From Sulfurospirillum diekertiae (GTDB lineage: Bacteria > Campylobacterota > Campylobacteria > Campylobacterales > Sulfurospirillaceae): 64,000 nucleotides of DNA. The stretch is from positions 1,116,001 to 1,180,000 of the forward strand of contig NZ_CP023275.1 in assembly GCF_002309535.1 (NCBI RefSeq), given 5' to 3'. Below the pieces are notes generated by a model, which was given only the letters and a program-made list of their open reading frames with translations, was not told the DNA's origin and did not search any database. This document shows positions 59,076 to 64,000 of the stretch, in pieces (the first letter of the stretch is position 1; the number at the start of each line of letters is the position of its first letter). A program made the translations under genes and the position numbers.

Positions 59076-60506
59076 TTAAGAAGCAGCAAAAAAGTGCTTA
59101 CGCACACCTTTTAGAACAGAAATCTCAATCGGCTCATCCGCAAAACTCTCATCACACGTAAGGTGAATGCTCTCTAGCTCTTTTTGTGGGCATTCGCCAA
59201 TTTTTTGGGTCAAGAGAAGATGGCAATCGGAGAGGGCATTTTTGATCTCTTCGATGGGATAGGTTCCATTGCAGTTCTCTTTCCCCATACAGTAAGAATT
59301 TTCAACTTTACGGTGCATAATAAATTTAATTGCTTTATCACCAGCTTCGTAGATCAAAAACTCTTTCGCACTCCCAAAATGGTCGTTAATGAGCCCATTT
59401 CCACGAGTGGTAACGGCGACAAGCATCGTATCGCCAGTAGAGCTAAGCTCATCTTTATTTGTCGCATCTTCTTGAGTGATTTTGCCATTGGCGGCACGTA
59501 ATGCTCTTCTCCATGTTTCGATGTTTTCATGTGTTTTCATACGTTGGTTAAGGTTGTAATGATGAGAAAGTTCTGCAAAACTTTTGTCAGCGAAACTCTC
59601 TTTGAAAAATTCATCGCTACGATCTTCACCCAGCAAACCAACCGCGTCAGCTCTGCATTGGCGACAATGGCGCATCAATTTTACATTGATATCACAGGCT
59701 TCTTGCGCTTTCATCAGTTGTTTATGACTTGCACTTGGTACGCCATCTAGTCCAAATTTGGTACCGTATTCTGGTTTTGAGATGATTGGCATGACGTTTT
59801 GAATGAAAACACCGAGCTCTTTGACTTTCTTAGCAACAAGCGGAAGATGCTCATCGTTGATACCTGGAATTAAGACGGAATTGACTTTGACAAGAATACC
59901 TCGCTCAACCAACATTTGAATGCCAAGAAGCTGTTTTTCAAGCAGCAGTTTAGCCCCTTCAACACCTCGGTGTTTTTTGTGTTCGTAAAAAACCCACGGA
60001 TAGATTTTAGAGCCGATTTCACCTGTTTCATCAACAGAGTTAAGGGTCACAGTCACATGCTCAATATTATATTTTGCAATCTCATCAATATGCTTATGAA
60101 TCATCAAACCATTGGTTGAAAGACAGAGTTTGATGTCAGGCGCGTATTTTTTTAAAAGGGCAAATGTCTCGAACGTTTGCTTAGGATTGGCAAGTCCATC
60201 CCCTGGTCCTGCAATGCCCACGACGCTGAGTTGTTGAATAAGTCCGCCTACATGTAAGACTTTTTTCACCGCCTCTTCGGGGCTTAGTTTATAGCTCGTA
60301 ACACCGGGACGACTTTCATTTGAACAGTCGTACTTACGGTTACAGTAGTTGCATTGGATATTACATGCAGGAGCTACTGCAACATGGATACGCGCATAAT
60401 GTTGGTGGGCATCTTGGCTATAACAAGGGTGGTTGTTAATCTTTTGCATGATGCTAGCATGAAGTTCATTTTGTGTGTTAGTGGATGATGTGCAAGAACA
60501 ACTCAT
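59076..60506 (-). CDS. nifB: Nitrogenase cofactor biosynthesis radical SAM protein NifB
   Basis: A 476-residue two-domain NifB. The radical SAM cluster motif is APACNIQCNYC (Cys48, Cys52, Cys55), with two further conserved regions CRQCRADAVGLLGED and RPGVTS typical of NifB; the C-terminal NifX/NafY domain (from about 365, starting VAVTTRGNGLINDHFG) follows. It makes the NifB-co precursor of the FeMo cofactor. Presence with nifV implies nitrogen fixation, though nifHDK lie outside the window. Confidence 0.95.
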   Translation of the reverse strand: MSCSCTSSTNTQNELHASIMQKINNHPCYSQDAHQHYARIHVAVAPACNIQCNYCNRKYDCSNESRPGVTSYKLSPEEAVKKVLHVGGLIQQLSVVGIAGPGDGLANPKQTFETFALLKKYAPDIKLCLSTNGLMIHKHIDEIAKYNIEHVTVTLNSVDETGEIGSKIYPWVFYEHKKHRGVEGAKLLLEKQLLGIQMLVERGILVKVNSVLIPGINDEHLPLVAKKVKELGVFIQNVMPIISKPEYGTKFGLDGVPSASHKQLMKAQEACDINVKLMRHCRQCRADAVGLLGEDRSDEFFKESFADKSFAELSHHYNLNQRMKTHENIETWRRALRAANGKITQEDATNKDELSSTGDTMLVAVTTRGNGLINDHFGSAKEFLIYEAGDKAIKFIMHRKVENSYCMGKENCNGTYPIEEIKNALSDCHLLLTQKIGECPQKELESIHLTCDESFADEPIEISVLKGVRKHFFAAS

Positions 60507-60540
60507 GTGCGATCCTTTAGAATTTCTTTACTCTAAAGTT

Positions 60541-60557
60541 TGCACAAAGTGTTCCTT
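60541..60557 (-). promoter_or_regulatory. Candidate sigma-54 promoter of nifB
   Basis: On the minus strand GG and GC are ten bases apart in AAGGAACACTTTGTGCAAA (matches four of six and four of five consensus positions of TGGCAC-N5-TTGCA). It lies about 35 bp before the nifB ATG, as expected for nif genes under RpoN. Confidence 0.45.
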
Positions 60558-60597
60558 GGAAAGTAAAAAACGAGTCTTTAAATGTAAGAAGACTTGC

Positions 60598-61689
60598 CTA
60601 ATCTTTTAGTTCAAAATAAATAGCACGGATTCTTTCAATATTTTCACTAAAAAGGTCAATTAAGGTAGGGTCAAAATGTGTTCCTCTATTTTTTTTGAGA
60701 AATTCATATGCCTCTTCAAAACTCCAAGCGGTTTTATAGGTACGTACTGAAATAAGCGCATCAAACACATCGGCGATAGCGACAATTCTACCAAAAATAG
60801 AAATTTCTTCACCTTTTTTACCCAGTGGATAGCCCGTTCCATCCCATTTTTCATGATGTTCTAGTGCAATGAGTGCGGCAGCTTTAAGGTATTCGTTTTC
60901 GTTGTCGAATAAAAGGTCATAACCTATTTGTGTATGTGTTTTGACGATCTCAAATTCTTCTTTACTGAGTCTATCAGGTTTAAGCAAGATTGTATCCGTG
61001 ATGCCAATTTTACCTACATCATGCATGGGAGCAGCGAGTTCAATTTTATAAATGTCATCATGATTTAAATCCATTTCTTCGGCTAAGAGCGCGCTATAGA
61101 GTCCTACACGTTTAGTGTGTTTAGATGTCTCTTGGTCTTTAAATTCTGCAACAGAAGCGAGTTTGTTGATAATCTTCGTTTGAGTATCGCGTAGTTTGTC
61201 ATATAAAATGGCATTTTCAATGGCAGAAGCGGCGTAATTAGAGATAAGAAGTAAAAGTTCAGCATCAACGTTGGTAAAAAAGCCTTCTTTTTTATTGAGC
61301 GCTTGAAAAACACCAATGGTGTTTTCTTGATTGTCAAGTAAGGGAACAGCAAGAATAGTGTGTGTCAAATAGCCCGTGGCTTTATCGACATCAGGGTTAA
61401 AACGATAGTCATTGTAAGCATCCACAACAATTTGTGTCTCTTTTGAAAGGGCAGAATACCCTGCGACACCTTTTTGCGTACTGATATGAATGGGATGAAC
61501 TTCATGTGCCACTTTTGACCAGAGTTCTTCTTTCTCTTTATTGTAAACAAAAATAGAACAACGATCAGCTTGTAGGATGTCCCGTGCAAAATTTGCCATG
61601 GACTCTAAAACATCGTTCAAGCTTCTTGTTTTGTTAATGACTTTACCAAACTCCAATAAAATAGCAAGTTGTTTTTCCGCTGAATTCAT
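60598..61689 (-). CDS. GAF-HD-GYP c-di-GMP phosphodiesterase
   Basis: A 363-residue protein: GAF sensor (about 10-165, DRCSIFVYNKEKEELWSK, GVAGYSALSKETQIVVD) and an HD-GYP domain with HTKRVGLYSALLAEEM, HDVGKIGI and the GYP region HHEKWDGTGYPLGKKGEEI. All metal residues look intact. It degrades c-di-GMP in response to a ligand or redox cue bound by GAF. Confidence 0.92.
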   Translation of the reverse strand: MNSAEKQLAILLEFGKVINKTRSLNDVLESMANFARDILQADRCSIFVYNKEKEELWSKVAHEVHPIHISTQKGVAGYSALSKETQIVVDAYNDYRFNPDVDKATGYLTHTILAVPLLDNQENTIGVFQALNKKEGFFTNVDAELLLLISNYAASAIENAILYDKLRDTQTKIINKLASVAEFKDQETSKHTKRVGLYSALLAEEMDLNHDDIYKIELAAPMHDVGKIGITDTILLKPDRLSKEEFEIVKTHTQIGYDLLFDNENEYLKAAALIALEHHEKWDGTGYPLGKKGEEISIFGRIVAIADVFDALISVRTYKTAWSFEEAYEFLKKNRGTHFDPTLIDLFSENIERIRAIYFELKD

Positions 61690-61769
61690 AGTTTTCTCTT
61701 ACGTGGAAGGATGTAATCGTATTATAACCAAGTTTTCATATTCTTGTAGGCAAAATTATGAGCTTTATG

Positions 61770-61775
61770 TATAAT
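61770..61775 (+). promoter_or_regulatory. -10 box showing the true start of the 61.8 kb regulator
   Basis: TATAAT (61770-61775) within ATGTATAATACAG gives a start site near 61782. It lies downstream of the first in-frame ATG (61758) and upstream of that at 61809, so the longer reading frame start cannot be on this transcript. Confidence 0.55.
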
Positions 61776-61808
61776 ACAGAATCAGAAAAGTTTGGAGTAA
61801 GAATTCAA

Positions 61809-62477
61809 ATGCAAAAAAAAATTAAAGTTCTTTTAATCGAAGACAATTATGAAGAAGCGACTCAAGTAGCTCAATATTTGGAGAGTGTGGGTTTTGAATT
61901 GGATATTTCAGAAACAGCAGTTGATGGGCTTTTGAAGCTTTCGGCACAGCATTATGATCTTCTGCTTCTCGACCTTAGCCTGCCTGATTTTAGCGGTTTT
62001 GAGGTGATTAAACAGATTAATAATCGAACAAGTATTCCTATTATCGTATTAAGTGCCCATTCTGATTTAGAAGCGAAAGTACAAGCCTTTCGTTTTGGGG
62101 TAGATGACTATTTATGTAAGCCATTTATGCTTGAAGAGTTAGAAGTGCGTATGTGGGCAATTTTAAAACGTTGTTCCATGATCAAACTGGAATACAATAA
62201 AAATAATCTTGCCATTGATTACAATAGCCAAACAATTTTACTCAATCAAAAACCACTCTCTCTGACAGCAATAGAATATAAAATACTTTCTTTCCTCATA
62301 GAAAACAAAAATAGGGTGGTTTATCGCAATGTTTTAGCGATTCATCTCTCTTCTTTAAGTTCTCCACAATCTTTGAATTATCATATTCAAAATATTCGTA
62401 AAAAGCTTGATGATGACCCAAAAAAGCCAAAATACATTATGACAGAGTATGGAACAGGCTATCGTTTAGTCTTGTAA
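61809..62477 (+). CDS. OmpR-type response regulator
   Basis: About 222 residues from ATG 61809. Receiver: KVLLIEDNYEEA, Asp in YDLLLLDLSLPD, IIVLSAHSD, YLCKPF. Winged helix: SLTAIEYKILSFLIENKN, SLNYHIQNIRKKLDD, GTGYRLVL. The kinase is not adjacent; the divergent HD-GYP gene and the following regulator-EAL gene suggest a c-di-GMP signalling group. Confidence 0.9.
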   Translation: MQKKIKVLLIEDNYEEATQVAQYLESVGFELDISETAVDGLLKLSAQHYDLLLLDLSLPDFSGFEVIKQINNRTSIPIIVLSAHSDLEAKVQAFRFGVDDYLCKPFMLEELEVRMWAILKRCSMIKLEYNKNNLAIDYNSQTILLNQKPLSLTAIEYKILSFLIENKNRVVYRNVLAIHLSSLSSPQSLNYHIQNIRKKLDDDPKKPKYIMTEYGTGYRLVL

Positions 62478-62532
62478 AACGCTCATTTCCTAATAATCCT
62501 CATACAAAACTTATAATAAACCATTTCTTTGG

Positions 62533-62540
62533 TGTATAAT
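62533..62540 (+). promoter_or_regulatory. Promoter of the last response regulator gene
   Basis: TGTATAAT (62533-62540) lies about 30 bp before the ATG at 62570, giving a very short leader that includes the GAGG ribosome site. Confidence 0.5.
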
Positions 62541-62569
62541 CAAAGAATTGATCCAAGATGATGAGGAAA

Positions 62570-64000
62570 ATGATGGAAGCATCAGCAATGGAGGACCTAA
62601 GATCTCGTTGTAAAAATGTGAAGATTTTATATGTTGAAGACGATGAAGTTACTCGAAAATACACCCAGTCTATTTTAAGCGAATTTTTTGATTGCATTGA
62701 TGTTGCGAGTGATGGGAAAAGTGCTTATGATATGTTTTTTGATGCAGAAATTGCTCTACCTCACTTAGGTATTTCACAAGAACACCAAATACAAAAATAC
62801 GACCTCCTTATTACGGATCTGAAACTACCCAGATTAGATGGTATTTCTTTAATCACTAAAATTCGTAAATTTTGTAAAGAGACGGCTATCATTGTCACAT
62901 CAGCCCATAATGATGTGGAATTTTTAATTGAAACAATTCGTTTGGGGGTCGATGGTTATATTTTAAAGCCTATTGAACTTGATCAGTTTTTCGATTCTTT
63001 GAGCTCTACTGTGGAAAAAATCCTTCTCAAAGCAGAATATCGCGCGTATACGAATGATTTAAAGAACACAATAGTATTGCAAAAAAGTGCCCTTGAAGAA
63101 CAACTGCATACGGATGCACTCACAAAGCTTCCAAACAAATATACCTTGGATCGTATTTTAGAACAGATACAGCCCTCTGAAGTTCCCACGTTATTTTTGA
63201 TGAATATTGATAATTTTACAAATTACAATAAGCTCTATGGCATTGAAGTAGGCAATCAAATTTTAAAAGAGTTTTCCCACCATTTTAAAGAAGTTGCGAC
63301 ATCCCTTTGTTACGATGCTTTTCGTATCTCTTCTAATGAATTTGCGATGTTCTGTTTGAACACACAGCTTGATCCTGAAAAAATCTATGAAGATATTGCC
63401 CAAACACTTGACATTTTAAATGGTATCGAGATAAAAGTCGAAGGCCTTATTGAAAAAATATTGGTTCATATCTCCATGGGTGTAACGTTTGACCAAGAAA
63501 ATCTTTTTAAAAAAGCGTTTACTGCTCTTGATTTTGCCAAGCAAACAAATAAAGCTTTTGTTGTTTATACGAGCAATTTAGATGAGACGGAATCGTTAGC
63601 CAATGATTTTTATTGGCAAGATGTGATTGCAGACACGCTCAATAAAGACAATATTGTTCCTTTTTTTCAGCCTATTTGCGACAAAGAGAGGGGAATTATT
63701 AAATATGAAGCGCTGATTCGTATCAAAACCAAAGACAAATTTGATCAAGATCAGTATGTCTCACCTTATTATTTTTTAGACATTTCACGTCGAACGAAAC
63801 AATATGATAGTTTAAGTTATAGAATGATCGAAAAAGTATTTGCGATGATGGTGTTATACCCAGATATGACATTTTCGATTAACCTTAGTTTCAGAGATAT
63901 GCTCAACAAAGAAGTACGTGATTTTATGCGATCTAAAATTCTTGAGTTCAGAAAAAAAAGCAGAGCGGTTCATCTTGTTTTTGAAGTGGTTGAGAGTGAA
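62570..64000 (+). CDS. Response regulator with degenerate GGDEF and EAL domains, 3' partial
   Basis: The frame is open from ATG 62570 (or 62573) to the window edge, about 477 residues without a stop. Order: receiver (KILYVEDDEVTRKY, Asp in YDLLITDLKLP, ILKPIE) with an insert of about 15 residues (ALPHLGISQEHQ), coiled linker, GGDEF domain in which the signature reads SSNEF, and the start of an EAL domain (KYEALIRIKT, intact EAL). It is the paralogue of 23894-25633, sharing linker and domain order, but keeps EAL. GGDEF activity is lost; phosphodiesterase activity is plausible. Confidence 0.85.
   Translation, partial: MMEASAMEDLRSRCKNVKILYVEDDEVTRKYTQSILSEFFDCIDVASDGKSAYDMFFDAEIALPHLGISQEHQIQKYDLLITDLKLPRLDGISLITKIRKFCKETAIIVTSAHNDVEFLIETIRLGVDGYILKPIELDQFFDSLSSTVEKILLKAEYRAYTNDLKNTIVLQKSALEEQLHTDALTKLPNKYTLDRILEQIQPSEVPTLFLMNIDNFTNYNKLYGIEVGNQILKEFSHHFKEVATSLCYDAFRISSNEFAMFCLNTQLDPEKIYEDIAQTLDILNGIEIKVEGLIEKILVHISMGVTFDQENLFKKAFTALDFAKQTNKAFVVYTSNLDETESLANDFYWQDVIADTLNKDNIVPFFQPICDKERGIIKYEALIRIKTKDKFDQDQYVSPYYFLDISRRTKQYDSLSYRMIEKVFAMMVLYPDMTFSINLSFRDMLNKEVRDFMRSKILEFRKKSRAVHLVFEVVESE

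Overview
This 64 kb window looks like chromosomal DNA from a free-living, nitrogen-fixing member of the Campylobacterota (Epsilonproteobacteria), most likely Sulfurospirillum or a close relative. The reasons are the AT-rich, tightly packed genes, the gene order acpS-fliL-radA-ftsY-tlpA-like / folate cyclo-ligase-rny (as I recall it from Campylobacter), the short DprA, the two-domain RibB/degenerate-RibA protein, promoters built on an extended TGnTATAAT -10 box, many response-regulator/GGDEF/EAL proteins, and a nifB-nifV cluster. The genus is an inference. No phage, insertion sequence, CRISPR array or rRNA was seen.

Layout. 1-9 kb: cell-envelope and housekeeping genes (polysaccharide deacetylase, dprA, TauE, YbaK-like, serine dehydratase, ruvX, TRIC channel, argD, MidA-like methyltransferase, thiS). 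8-18 kb: acpS, fliL, radA, ftsY, a TlpA-like lipoprotein, folate cyclo-ligase, rny, an ABC exporter with SYLF and DedA proteins, a LexA/CI-like regulator with a divergent 34-codon gene, then a BASS transporter and a cyclophilin. 19.6-30.2 kb: a signalling island with a beta-propeller/helical protein, four response-regulator or kinase genes in two reading directions, two related histidine kinases and a FIST sensor. 30-34 kb: small membrane and secreted proteins, a nuclease and three tRNA loci (Gln, initiator Met, and a decayed tRNA-like locus). 34-37 kb: ribBA, a Kef-type antiporter and a META lipoprotein.

37.2-43.5 kb is a seven-gene, overlapping minus-strand operon: MacB/FtsX-type permease, its ATPase, a divergent heme-copper-oxidase-like membrane protein in which one of the copper-site histidines appears to be arginine, a multi-span membrane protein, a YceI protein, a metallophosphoesterase and a histidine kinase lacking its ATPase domain. 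I do not recognise this as a described system, and it is the best candidate for new biology at gene level. 43.7-54.5 kb is accessory: exonuclease, KAP NTPase, two related ICMT-like methyltransferases, a HipB-like regulator with a clear operator, ErcA plus a GGDEF/EAL partner, deformylase, YbgC and an MFS transporter. 54.5-60.5 kb is a minus-strand nifB-nifV operon continuing into a Cys-rich small protein, an LRR protein, a type-4 uracil-DNA glycosylase and an LpoA-like lipoprotein. The window ends with HD-GYP and response-regulator genes, the last one cut by the window edge.

At DNA level two repeat families stand out. One is a short palindrome, TTTACATGTAAA, whose inner ten bases occur at least 34 times, inside genes and between them, in places paired to form long hairpins. 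The other is a roughly 100-135 bp structured element present in three copies (about 4.5, 43.6 and 59.0 kb).
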